Assembly: GCA_025531455.1 (NCBI GenBank)
Contig: JAMYHL010000074.1
Span: forward strand, 141,056-205,055
Reading direction: 5' to 3'
DNA from: Apiotrichum sp. Y4204
Lineage: Eukaryota > Basidiomycota > Tremellomycetes > Trichosporonales > Trichosporonaceae
DNA length: 64,000 nucleotides
Made by a program: the position numbers and the translations under genes. Below the pieces are notes generated by a model that made no database searches, was not told the origin of the DNA, and saw only the letters and a program-made list of their open reading frames with translations. Positions 10,253 to 19,887 of this stretch are shown here, one piece after another. Position 1 is the first letter of the stretch, and each line of letters opens with the position of its first letter.

Positions 10253-12246
10253 CTAAAACTCATTCTGCACGATCAGCTTTTTCTGGATCTTGCCCATCCC
10301 GTTGCGCGGGATCGCGTCAAACACCTTGACCTTGCGCGGGAGCTTGAACGCCGCGAGGGTGGAGCGCAGCTCGGCGCGCAGGTCGGCAACTGTCAGTGAC
10401 GAGCGCGAGGTGACGATGCACGCGGCGACCTGGGGTCAGAATCGAACATGCAGGGGGGTGGATAAGGCCGCAGAATGTATTTCGTATTTCCCGGCCTCGC
10501 ATCGGCATGCACTGAGCTCCTCCCGGTACTCACGATTTGTCCCCACTCCTCGTCCGGCACGCCGACAACGGCCGCATCCAGCATGCCGGGGAGCTCGAGG
10601 ATTGCGCGTTCAATCTCGATAGCCGAAATCTTCTCGCCGCCGCTCTTGATAATATCCACCGAGCTCCGCCCCAGAATTCGATACATGCCGTGCTCGCCGG
10701 GCACGCCGCTGCGTACGGCCACGTCGCCCGTCTTGAACCACCCGTCGAGAAACTCTTTTGCCGTCGCCTCCGGTAGGCGCCAGTACTCCTTTGTGATCCC
10801 CGGACCGCGCACCTGCACCTCACCCGGCACGTCGGGGTCCGTGACGAGCGTGTTTGTCGCGACGTCCCACAGGCGGATCTCCACGCCGGGCATCGCAAAG
10901 CCGACGCAGCCCTGATGTCAGCCAACGCACACAGGTTGATGGAGTTGTGGTGATAAGTTTGAGCGACGCAGCGGTTGCTGAGCCGCATTCCGTCCGTCAC
11001 AAAGCCCCGATCTGTGCCACTCTCTCCGCCGCTGGTCGCTATCGCTCGCACACTCACCCCAACACGCTTGTCATTCTCCCACCCCGTCGTCGCGATCAGC
11101 CCCGTTTCCGTCATGCCATAGCGCTCGAGGAGCACCTGTCCGCCGCCGACGCCGCCCGGCGCCTCCCACGCCGCCTTGACGCTGACGGGCAGCGGTGCCG
11201 AGCCGGAGACCTGCAGACGGAGTGTTGCGCTCGCTTTTGTGCCGGCTGCCTGCACGTCGGGTGGCAGCGTCGCGTGTGCCTGGATGAGTTTGGCTGCTGT
11301 CAGCTAACATGTACCCGAGCCGCGGCTGATGGCACGCTTTGTAGCTGTACTATATTTCGAGCCAACCGTCACCGGTCATCGCCACTTACAGTACACGGTG
11401 GGCACGCCGAAGAACATGGTGATAGGAGCGTTGCCCTCGGCGTTGATCCACCTGTGCCAGATCTGGAGTCAGCTGCCGCATGGCTCTAATGCCCACCTTT
11501 GGCCCGTCGAACCGCTCCCACATCTCGCACGCCGCACCCGCCCACAGCGTCGTGAGCAGCGCGACACAGATACCGTGCAGGTGGTTGAGGGGGAGGATGT
11601 GCAGGAGGTTGTCCGCGTCCGTCCAGTGCCACGCGGTCACGATGCTTTCGACCTGCGCGGCGAGCGCCGAGTGCCGCGTCACGGCGCCTTTCGGGCGGCC
11701 TGTCGTACCGGACGTGTAGAGCATCATTGCGCGGCGCTCGCCGTCAATGGGAGGAAGGGCGGCAAGGGTTTCCGGCGCGTTCGAAGCGATTTCTACCCCG
11801 CGCAGCGCCGCGAGCGAGATCTCAAGCACCTCGAGCACCTCTCCGCCCTCCTTCTTCTTCTCCATTACGAGATCCTCCGCGCGGGTGCGGTTCGCGGCAT
11901 CACACACGATCAACGCACAGTCCGCGTTCGTGACGAGGTACGACTGCTCCGCGAGGGGGAGAGAGGGGAGGACGGGAAGGGCAAAACCTCCCGCGGCCCA
12001 GGTGGAGAGGAGCGCAAGCGGCACAAGGTACCCCTTGTCGAGGAGGAGGGCGACGCGTGCCTCGGCGAGCTCGGTGCTGGGCGCGAGGAGCGAGGCGAGG
12101 CGGAGGATGTCGGCCGCCAGCTCGCCATAGGTCACGGCCACGCTGTGCGGGACGTCGACGATCGCGGGGGCGGATGGCGCCGTCGCTGCACGCGCGGCGA
12201 TGCGGCCCAGGAGCGGATAGCTGAACATGCTGGTCGAGACTGTCAT
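10253..12246 (-). CDS. Acyl-CoA synthetase, ACSF3/malonyl-CoA synthetase-like
   Basis: Five exons give 538 residues: 12246-11497, 11462-11390, 11296-11058, 10911-10534, 10429-10253. It is an AMP-forming (ANL) enzyme: the P-loop MLYTSGTTGRPKGAV (A3), PLNHLHGI (A4), YGMTETGL (A5), TGDVAVRSG, ILGRSSVDIIKSGGEKIS (A8) and the C-terminal catalytic Lys in RNGMGKIQKK (A10) are all present. The LPLNHLHGI and W(I)AGA(A)CEMWERFD region is closest in my memory to ACSF3, the mitochondrial malonyl-CoA synthetase. The start could be the Met at 12246 or 12228. It is transcribed divergently from the ornithine carrier gene. General family is certain; malonate as substrate is inference. Confidence 0.85.
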
Positions 12247-12792
12247 TGTGGAAGGGAGTGTGGATTCAACTTTTGGTTCTTGCGGTTGGCATCCCTTTTC
12301 TTTATGATCAACTGTTTGCAACCTTGTTCGCCCTCCCTGCTTCTCTACTTTTTTTTCTTGCTCTTGATTTGTGCTCGCGTCGCTATCGCCGTCGTCTTAG
12401 GCGTCTTTCGAGCTTTCGAGGTGGGCTGCCGTGCGATGGGGCAGATGTGGCCGGGGAAATGATCGTCCTCTCTCCCGACGTCGATCGGGTCGCGTCGGCT
12501 AATAACCCCGCGGGGCGGGCCGGGTGGGAGGTGTATATCCGGGGATAATCCGAGAAATGGCCGATGATCTGCCACTACTATCGGTAGGCGTAGATAAGAA
12601 GAGCGCTGATCCCCCGAGATCCGGAGCGGAATGTGTAACCGTTGTCCGCGCCATCCGTTCAGCCAAGCGCCCACCTGACGAGAAAGAGATGTCACAAAAG
12701 TTGGCGACTCGAAACGATTGTTGACGCATTGAAAATATAGACAGACCTACGCGCCACTCTCCATTTCTCACTTGTCCATCCACTACATTCCA
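12247..12792. promoter_or_regulatory. Shared divergent promoter region, acyl-CoA synthetase / ORT1
   Basis: 546 bp separate two oppositely directed start codons, so it must carry both promoters. It holds a pyrimidine run (about 12325-12365, plus strand) just upstream of the synthetase start and a GC-rich centre. No confident TATA element is seen. Confidence 0.5.
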
Positions 12793-14083
12793 ATGAGCGA
12801 CGAGAGCAACGGCGCGATCCGCGACCTCGTGTTCGGCAGTGTGCGTGCAGCAACAGGGGAACTATTCCCTGCTTCGCTCCGGTTAGTCATCACATCAACT
12901 GACGGCAGATCGCCGGCATGACGGCCAAGCTCTTTGAGCAGCCCTTTGACACGAGTGAGTCGGGCTGGCGCAAAGGTTCTGATGGCAGTCAAGGTGCGCC
13001 TGCAGTCGCAGCCGACAGACCGGCCGGCGACGTACGCGGGGCCCGTCGACTGCTTCAAGCAGACGGTGCGCCGCGAGGGCTTTCTCGGTCTGTACCGCGT
13101 GAGTGGGACTCCTGACAGGCGTGCCCTCGTGCCGAGCGCCGAAGCGCCGCGCACGCCCGTCGGCAGGTTTCTTGGCGCTAATCCACCCAGGGCCTCACAC
13201 CCCCGATTGTCGGCGCGGCAATGGAGAACGCGACCCTCTTCTTCGTGTACAACCGCTGCCAGGCGGCCATGGGCGCACTCACATCCGGACCCGTCGATGA
13301 GGCCGGCCACCGTATCCTCTCCCTCCCCCAGCTGGCCATTGCCGGTGCCGGAGCTGGAGCTGTAACTTCCTACGTCCTGTGGGTATTTTTTACCCCCACC
13401 CGACTCACATCAGCACCCCCATCGAGCTCATCAAGTGCCGCATGCAAGTACAGATGATCTCGGGGGGCAACGCCGCTGGCCCCACGATTGTCAAGACTGC
13501 GCTCGAGGCCCCCGCCTCGCCCTCTTCGACCATTGTGATCCCCAAAACGGCCCCCGGCGCCGCGCCAATGGGTCCCATCGCGCTTATTGCCGACACGGTA
13601 CGGACCTCTGGCATCCGCGGTCTGTGGCTCGGGCAGACGGGCACGCTCTTCCGCGAGACGGGCGGCAGCGCGGCCTGGTTTGGAATGTACGAGTTTATGG
13701 CCTCGCTCTTTGTGAAGCGGCACCAGGCCAGCGCCGCCCCGGGATACGTCTGCAGCAAGGCGGACCTCACCCCGATCGAGCTCATGGTCTCGGGAGCGTG
13801 TGCCGGAGTCGCATACAATGTCTCGCTCTTCCCCGCCGACTGCGTCAAGAGCGCTGTCCAGACCTCTGCCGAACTCAACCCGAACAAGCCGGTACCCAGT
13901 TTTACTGCGACGTTTATGGACATTTACCGCACGCGCGGCGTGCGCGGGCTGTATGCCGGGTGCGGGCTGACATGTCTCCGTTCGGGACCGAGCTCGGCCA
14001 TCATCTTTGGCCTCTTCGAGACGCTCCGCACCCACCTTGGATGGGTGTTTGAGCCGCGCAGCAAGGACGTCGAGCCCCGCTAG
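12793..14083 (+). CDS. ORT1: Mitochondrial ornithine carrier (SLC25 family)
   Basis: Five exons give 353 residues: 12793-12840, 12909-12954, 12989-13098, 13191-13378, 13414-14083. Three mitochondrial-carrier repeats are visible with signature starts [22 protein letters not shown] and [11 protein letters not shown], each completed by a G-x-x-G-LY/LW turn ([36 protein letters not shown]). The [14 protein letters not shown] helix and the RMQVQ segment match the ornithine/arginine carrier branch (yeast Ort1/Arg11), which exports ornithine from the matrix for arginine and polyamine synthesis in the cytosol. Introns 2 and 4 are only 34 and 35 bp. Repeat 2 has an insertion of about 35 residues (Pro/Ala/Ser-rich, after [12 protein letters not shown]) that many carriers lack. 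Confidence 0.88.
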
Positions 14084-14428
14084 ACGGTCGGGATACATAG
14101 AGGATGGGCATGTACTTTTGTATTCATTGCCAAGGGTTATGAACCCGCGGATGAGCGCAACGGGCGCCACTAACCCGGGCCCCTGCAGGTCGTCACAGCA
14201 AGCGCCCACCACCGCCAACTGTCTTCTTGGCAGCGGCCTCCGCCGCCCCCTTGTCTGGACATGTTGCCACCCACACGCGACGAACCCGATGAATCTGTTG
14301 ATGTTGTCGAGGTTGCTGAGACTGACTGAAAATAACACCCTCACCCAGGCTTAGCTCACATAACACCCTCACCTAGGGTGACCTTGCGGCTGCCCATCGC
14401 ACTATACTCTGCATGATCCCAATACAAC
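14084..14428. other. Convergent 3' spacer
   Basis: Between the ORT1 stop and the stop of the kinase-lyase fusion on the other strand. It contains a short direct repeat (AACACCCTCACC(C/T)AGG, about 14334 and 14363). No gene is seen. Confidence 0.4.
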
Positions 14429-17317
14429 CTACTTGTCCATCCCCCTTGCCTCCAGCTCCTCCAGTACAGTCCCGAGCGCATCCGCAAACCAGTCCGCCTC
14501 GGCGATCGTAAGCGTGAGCGGCGGCTTGATCTTGAGCACGTTGCGGCGCTCGCTCGTCGGCTGGACAATGACGCCATAGTCGGCCATGCGCTCGCACACC
14601 CACTCGGTCGCCGGCGTCGCGGGCGCCCTCTCGTCGCCGGGGAGAACAAACTCGACGCCCTGGTACAGTCCCATGCCGTGCAGCGCGCCAATAATGGCAT
14701 GTTTCTCCTTGAGCGCGGCAAACCTCCGCGCGAGGTGGTCCCCCACCCTCGCGGCATTTTCCGGGAGGTTTTCGTCCCGGAGCGCATTCAGCACCGCGAG
14801 GCCGGCAACACACGAGGCCGTCGCGCCGCCCGCCGAGGAGAAGAACATGCCCTCGCTCGCTAGCGACGCAGCAATTTTCTTTGTGGTAATCACACAGCCG
14901 AGGGGGTACGCGTTTCCCAGAGCTTTAGCGCACACGACGATATCCGGGACGGCGCCGGCCGCCTCGTGGCCCCACATGTGGTGTCCTAGGCGCCCGAGGC
15001 CGACCTGGACTTCGTCGGCGATACACACGCCGCCACGCGCGCGCACAGCCGCATACGCCGCAGAGAGGTATCCCGGTGGGGGGAGGACGCCGCCGCCGTT
15101 GCCGAACACGGGCTCGGCGATGAATGTGCCGACTGGCGCGCCCTCGCTGTCCATGCGGGTGAGGAGGGCCTCAAAGTCTGCAATGTACGCTTTGCCAGCC
15201 CCCTCGCCACGGTGTGTTCCCCGGAAGGCGTTCGGTGCCTGCGCGACGTACACGTGCGCGGGGCGGGTGGCGCCCGACCCGGGATTGTCCCAGTCCGAGG
15301 TCGAGACGGCATCGCTGGCGGCCGTCCACCCGTGGTACGCTTCTTGCTGGCACACGACGGCGTTGCGCGCGGTGTGCACGCGCGCGAGGCGGAGCGCAAG
15401 GTCGACGGCCTCGGAGCCCGAGTTGACGAGCAACACCTGGTCGAGGCCGGGCACGAGCGCCGCGAGCCGCTCGGTATACTCTGCGAGGGAAGAGTAGAGG
15501 AAGCGGTTGTTGGTGTTGAGGGTCAGGAGCTGGGCGTGCACCGCGTCCGCTAGGCCCGGGTGCGCGTGTCCGATCGACGAGACATTGTTCACCATGTCGA
15601 GGTACGCGCGCCCCGACGTGTCGATGAGGGTTGTGCGCCACCCGCGCTCAATCTCGGGCGCCGACTCGTAGTACTGCTCCGCGGCGCCGGCGACGGCTGC
15701 GAGGCGCCGCGCGCGCGCGGCCTTTGCGTCTGGAAGCCAGTTCGCGCGGGGGATGTTCAGCAGAGCCGCGGGGTCGGCAGTCAGCCGGAGCCATCCTGGG
15801 AGGGACGCGGCGGAGGTGAAGTCTGGGGCCGGGGTGGACGTCAGGCGCCACTGGACGGTGCAGAGTGTCCTGGCGGGGAGGGTGCCGATAGTAGATCCGG
15901 CAGCGACGCTGCCCTCTGTGGATGCGCGCGCGCCGCGCACCTCAATCTCTCCAAACGGCCCGCGGAGGCGTATGCCCTCTGGTGTGGGGGATAGTTCTCC
16001 GTCAAATGGCGCGATCACGTCCGTCGCCTCGGGCACGCGGAGCTCCGTCACGAGCGCGCCCGTGTCGGGCGCATTTGCGCCCGGCGGCGCGCTGCGCGTG
16101 AGGCGTGGCTCGCCATAGCTGAACACCGGGGCGCGGCCGCGCGCGAGCACCTCGTCCGCGAGCCGGGACTCGACGCCAGTGTTGCGGAATGCGCCGCGGT
16201 GGAGATGTGGGGACGCGGCGTCGAGGCGGACCATCTCGGGCGTGAGACTCGGGAAGAGGGCGTGGGTGGGCTTCATGGTTTGCGGGAGGGGCTGGCGGAT
16301 AGCGGCGCGGATGGCGGCTTGGGCGAATGCGGGCGGGAGCGCTGCTGCGTTTTCAAAGATGCGCCGCTCGTGCGCGATGCGTTCGGCGACATAGACATTG
16401 TCCGGGTCGAGCGAGAGGAGGTGTTCGCCCGAGACGGCGACGACTGCGCCGCGGAGGAGGACGAGCGGCCAGAGAGCGCAGATTTCGCCGTCGGTGAGCG
16501 GGGTAATCGCGTTGAATGCTTCAATGGCCGGGAGGACGTCGAGCGGGGACTTTTGGTGGTGCAGCATCGAGGAAAGCGTCACGGCCAGCTCGGCGACGCG
16601 CCACCCGCGCGAGACGTCTCCCCAGTCGATGACTGCCTGCGGGACGACACGCCCAAACGCGTCTCGGGGCCCAACGACATTGTCGTCCGTAATGTCCCCG
16701 TGGATCGCCTGGGTGGGGAGGTCCTGTGCAGTGACAGTTTCCCACGCGGCGCGCGACGCGTCGAGGACGTGCTTCCTGCGCTCGGGCGCAAGCGCAGGGA
16801 CATACGCCTCGATAACCGCCATCGAGTTGCGCATGTCCCACTGCAGGTCGCGCTCGAGCGCGGGTTCATTGAGGTGCGCGAGCGCTGCAGCTACTTTTCC
16901 CGCGAGCGCGCCCATTTTGGCAATAATAGAGGGAAAGAGGTGTCCGTCATTGACGAGCGACTCGCCTTCGACAAAGGAAAGAAGCCGGGCGCGTGTCTTC
17001 CGCCCACCAATATCAGCAGTTGTAATCCACTCCCCGTCCGTGTTCTGTATCGGCGTGGGAACGGAGATCCCCGCGTCCGCAGCGGCGCGGATCGCGGCGT
17101 TCTGCCCCGCGAGCTCGGCGGTCGTGAACCCGTCATTGTCGAATTTGAGGAGATACCGCGGCCCGGAAGCTGGAGAAAGAAGAAAGTTGCGGTCCTGGTT
17201 ACTCCCCAGCTCCTTGACGCCCGCGTCGAGGGCGTAGGCGTCGCGCGCGACGCGCGCAGCGTCCGCGGCGGAGATGGAGGGCCGGATGAGGGGTTCCGCG
17301 TGCGGGTCAAACACCAT
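14429..17317 (-). CDS. Kinase / M23-like / class III aminotransferase-fold phospho-lyase fusion
   Basis: Intronless, 962 residues from the Met at 17317. Residues about 1-330 are an APH/hydroxylysine-kinase-like small-molecule kinase with the catalytic loop HGDITDDNVV (His about 206) and the metal-binding VIDWGD. Residues about 400-530 form a beta-rich segment (VIAPFDGELSPTPEGIRL) like a decayed M23 peptidase or lipoyl-type fold with no visible catalytic His pair. Residues about 545-962 are a class III aminotransferase fold with LNTNNRFLYSSL, VNSGSEAVDLALRLAR, the IADEVQVGLGRLG pocket and the PLP Lys at about 798 (AKALGNAYPLG). The lyase part is closest to ETNPPL/PHYKPL, which split phosphoethanolamine or phosphohydroxylysine. 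Such kinase-lyase pairs would phosphorylate an amino alcohol and then release ammonia and phosphate. Lack of introns among intron-rich neighbours fits acquisition from bacteria, but this is inference. Confidence 0.88.
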   Translation of the reverse strand: MVFDPHAEPLIRPSISAADAARVARDAYALDAGVKELGSNQDRNFLLSPASGPRYLLKFDNDGFTTAELAGQNAAIRAAADAGISVPTPIQNTDGEWITTADIGGRKTRARLLSFVEGESLVNDGHLFPSIIAKMGALAGKVAAALAHLNEPALERDLQWDMRNSMAVIEAYVPALAPERRKHVLDASRAAWETVTAQDLPTQAIHGDITDDNVVGPRDAFGRVVPQAVIDWGDVSRGWRVAELAVTLSSMLHHQKSPLDVLPAIEAFNAITPLTDGEICALWPLVLLRGAVVAVSGEHLLSLDPDNVYVAERIAHERRIFENAAALPPAFAQAAIRAAIRQPLPQTMKPTHALFPSLTPEMVRLDAASPHLHRGAFRNTGVESRLADEVLARGRAPVFSYGEPRLTRSAPPGANAPDTGALVTELRVPEATDVIAPFDGELSPTPEGIRLRGPFGEIEVRGARASTEGSVAAGSTIGTLPARTLCTVQWRLTSTPAPDFTSAASLPGWLRLTADPAALLNIPRANWLPDAKAARARRLAAVAGAAEQYYESAPEIERGWRTTLIDTSGRAYLDMVNNVSSIGHAHPGLADAVHAQLLTLNTNNRFLYSSLAEYTERLAALVPGLDQVLLVNSGSEAVDLALRLARVHTARNAVVCQQEAYHGWTAASDAVSTSDWDNPGSGATRPAHVYVAQAPNAFRGTHRGEGAGKAYIADFEALLTRMDSEGAPVGTFIAEPVFGNGGGVLPPPGYLSAAYAAVRARGGVCIADEVQVGLGRLGHHMWGHEAAGAVPDIVVCAKALGNAYPLGCVITTKKIAASLASEGMFFSSAGGATASCVAGLAVLNALRDENLPENAARVGDHLARRFAALKEKHAIIGALHGMGLYQGVEFVLPGDERAPATPATEWVCERMADYGVIVQPTSERRNVLKIKPPLTLTIAEADWFADALGTVLEELEARGMDK

Positions 17318-18392
17318 GATACTGGGGTGCTTGGTTCTTGGTACTTGTTTCTGGGGGGAGGCGAGAACGTGCGCTGCAGTCTTATATCTTATATTCTCGT
17401 CGCGCATGCCCCCGATCGTGCTTTCGGCGCGTTAGGCGCCGTCGGCGTCGTCCTGGCTGCACTTGGCTTATCTCGGGCTTGGCTGGGGTAAATGGGTAAA
17501 CAAGGGACATGATCGGGTGGAGGTTATTATCCGCCCCTCCGGAGGTGACCGCTTCTCCGAGGAGAGTGTGGGGAACGTGTGAAAGTGGGTGGCGACGCGA
17601 CTGTCTTTCGGGTTCAAGGTGCGTCAGTCGTGTCAGTGTCAGAGTTGCGGTAAGAGAGATATAAAGTATACAGCTCGAGATGGATCATTGCGGAGGCGCT
17701 CTGGAGACGAGACCATGTTCGGGGGACTGTCACTCGCGCTCACCATCGTCCTCGACGACGACGAACAACACGCCAGTCCACTCACCGAATTGATTGGACT
17801 TCTAGACAGCGCGCAGACGAATCCATCTATCGGATCTGTTTGTCAATGAGGGGCAGTCCGCGGACTGGCCTCAATCCTCTGGTGAATCCGACTGGAGACT
17901 TTCAATCATTTGAAGTGCCCGCACGGCATCCAGAATGCCACCACTGTTGAGGTCCGGCCACTTCGAGAGAGGTGCAACAAGGGCGACACGGATCCGCCGC
18001 TGTCGCTGTCGCTGAGATGAGCAGTGCATCGTGATGCGAGCGGGCGGCGCGAGTGAGTAAAGTGAGGCTATGAGCAAGACGGATGACGGATGATGAGCTG
18101 ACGAGAGATGATGACCAAAAAAATGAAGGCACACACACGACCAACAAACTGTTGCTCATGTTCATCACCCTCATCAGCTTCATCATCATCAGCAACTATA
18201 TTAACGTACTCTCGCCATCACCACCCTTCCCACCGTCCCCATCATTCTACATAGCTTCATCCCCATTGACCTCTTCCCTCCGTTCTAACTTTATTTCACC
18301 TGAAGCCCCAAGTTTCCATCTGAAGCCCCAGTTTCCCCCGTGAAGCCCCAAGTTTCCCTCGTAAAGACCCAAGTATCGCACTTCCTCCAACC
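17318..18392. promoter_or_regulatory. Divergent promoter region, fusion enzyme / AT-hook gene
   Basis: 1,075 bp between two start codons. On the minus strand a TATA-like run (ATATAAGATATAAGACTG, about 17379-17397) lies roughly 60-80 bp before the fusion-enzyme start. On the plus side the last 80 bases before the AT-hook start are a 20-bp tandem repeat (separate entry). A short open frame on the minus strand near 17880-18035 (about 52 codons) was noted but is not convincing. Confidence 0.5.
18301..18380 (+). repeat. 20-bp tandem repeat, four units, in the leader of the AT-hook gene
   Basis: Three near-identical 20-bp units start at 18301, 18321 and 18341 (tgaagccccaagtttccatc type), followed by a decayed fourth at 18361 (gtaaagacccaagt...). 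The array ends 12 bases before the start codon at 18393, so it is probably transcribed as 5' leader. Confidence 0.85.
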
Positions 18393-19795
18393 ATGATCGC
18401 CCGCCCGCTCGCCGACACGTCGGACGACGGCGACGTACATTACTCGCCCTGCAAGCGCCGCCGCGTCGACTCTCCGTCGGCTCCGCCTCCAACTGTGGCT
18501 GCCGCGTCTCCTGACGCCTCTCCCGCGTCTCCGGTGTCCCCCTCCCTTCCGGCGTTATCTTCCACCTCCTCATCGGCCTCTTCCCCATCATTAAATTTCC
18601 TTGGAGACACATCAAGCACGTCGGCAGAGAGTCCTTCTCCCAGCATTTCAACAGCCACTTGCACAGAAACCGCAAACACCACCGAACCCACCCCCCTCCC
18701 CGCCAGCCCGACAGCCACACCGCTCAGCGCGTCCTCGTCCCTCTCCTCCCTCCCAAGCGACGCAGGATACCTCTCCGACCTCGAGATCTCCCGCCTACGC
18801 TTCCCTTCCCTCTCGCTACCGCTCCGCCTCTCAGTCCTCGAGGACTGCCTCCCCGAGTCCCTAATGTCCATCGAGTGAGCCCCCCTTCCCCCTCCTCCCT
18901 CTCTGACACCAGCCTCCCAGCAGAGCGGAAGAGTACCCGACGCGGACGCACGGCTACCCCCAAAGTGCGCGCGTACGGCATCCCCTCGGGCCAATTCATA
19001 CACCTCCCCCGCGAGCGCGGCCTGCAGCACATTGCGTATCCCCACCTCTTCGTATCCTACGCCCACGCACCGGGACCGCCGCAATTCCTCCCCGCCCCGC
19101 CTCCATCGCCGCCCAAGCCAAAGCCGAAACGCCGCGGCCGCCCAAAGACAAAGACCCCGACGCCGCCCCCGCCGCGCATCTACTTTCCCGGCACCCCGAC
19201 CGTGAGCGCCGCAGTCGACGAGAGCGCAATGCGCACCCAGCTCGCCCGCCTCCTCCAGCTCCACCGCCGTGCCGGAGGGGATATTTCGGACCGCATGGCT
19301 AAAGTGTTCAGCATCGCCGTGCGTGCCGGGTGTGTTGCTGTGTTCGCCATGAGTCTCGACAACAAGTATTCTCTTGAGGAGGTTTTCAGGGCGCCAGTCA
19401 CGCCTGAGGGGCTGGTTGCGCTCGCGCGCTTCCTGCGCGACGAGGTGTCCGGCACTGCAGTGCTCCGCGAGCGTGTGACCTGTATCGATGCGTGGAGCAG
19501 GGGTGCGGACGGCAAGGTTGTGGACATCCCAGAGGTGTCCGTCGCCGAGACCTCTGCCACCGCGTCGTCTGCGTCCAGGTCTCCGGCCTCCACGATCTCT
19601 ACCTCCGCAACTGCAGAATTTGAGACGTCTTCCGAATCATCCGTATCCTCTCCTCCGTCACGGAATGAGATTACCCTACCTCGGCTCCTCACACCGACTT
19701 CCATGTCGCCAAAGTCAATCAAGTGCCAACAGGCTGCTCTGCCGGCCTGCCTTCTCGATACCCGCCACAGCGGCGAGCTCGCAACTCCCGCCTGA
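18393..19795 (+). CDS. AT-hook-containing hypothetical protein
   Basis: Two exons (18393-18874, 18913-19795) joined over a 38-bp intron give 454 residues. The N-terminal 150 residues are Ser/Pro-rich with an early basic cluster (CKRRRVDSP). After the junction comes a basic patch (ERKSTRRGRTATPK) and then, near residue 235, an AT-hook core KPKRRGRPKTKTP, which binds the minor groove of AT-rich DNA. Residues about 265-350 look folded (QLARLLQLHRRAGGDISDRMAKVFSIAVRAGCVAVFAMSLDNKYSLEEVF...) and match nothing I can name. The tail is Ser/Thr-rich. A nuclear, chromatin-associated role is the reasonable guess. It ends 92 bp from the convergent ALG12 stop. Confidence 0.72.
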
Positions 19796-19887
19796 GCCCC
19801 TCTCGCCCTGCTCCCTCCTCCATTAGTTGCCTGTACCTTTCGCTGCGCTTGTACCCTTGTTCTGCATGTACCGCTGTATTGCATGTC

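Noticed and set aside
16199..17491. 430-codon plus-strand frame
   Set aside because: Antisense shadow of the kinase domain of the fusion enzyme; no domain features.
17883..18038. 52-codon minus-strand frame (MHCSSQRQRQRR...)
   Set aside because: Short, in a divergent promoter, no homologous pattern; kept only as a note.
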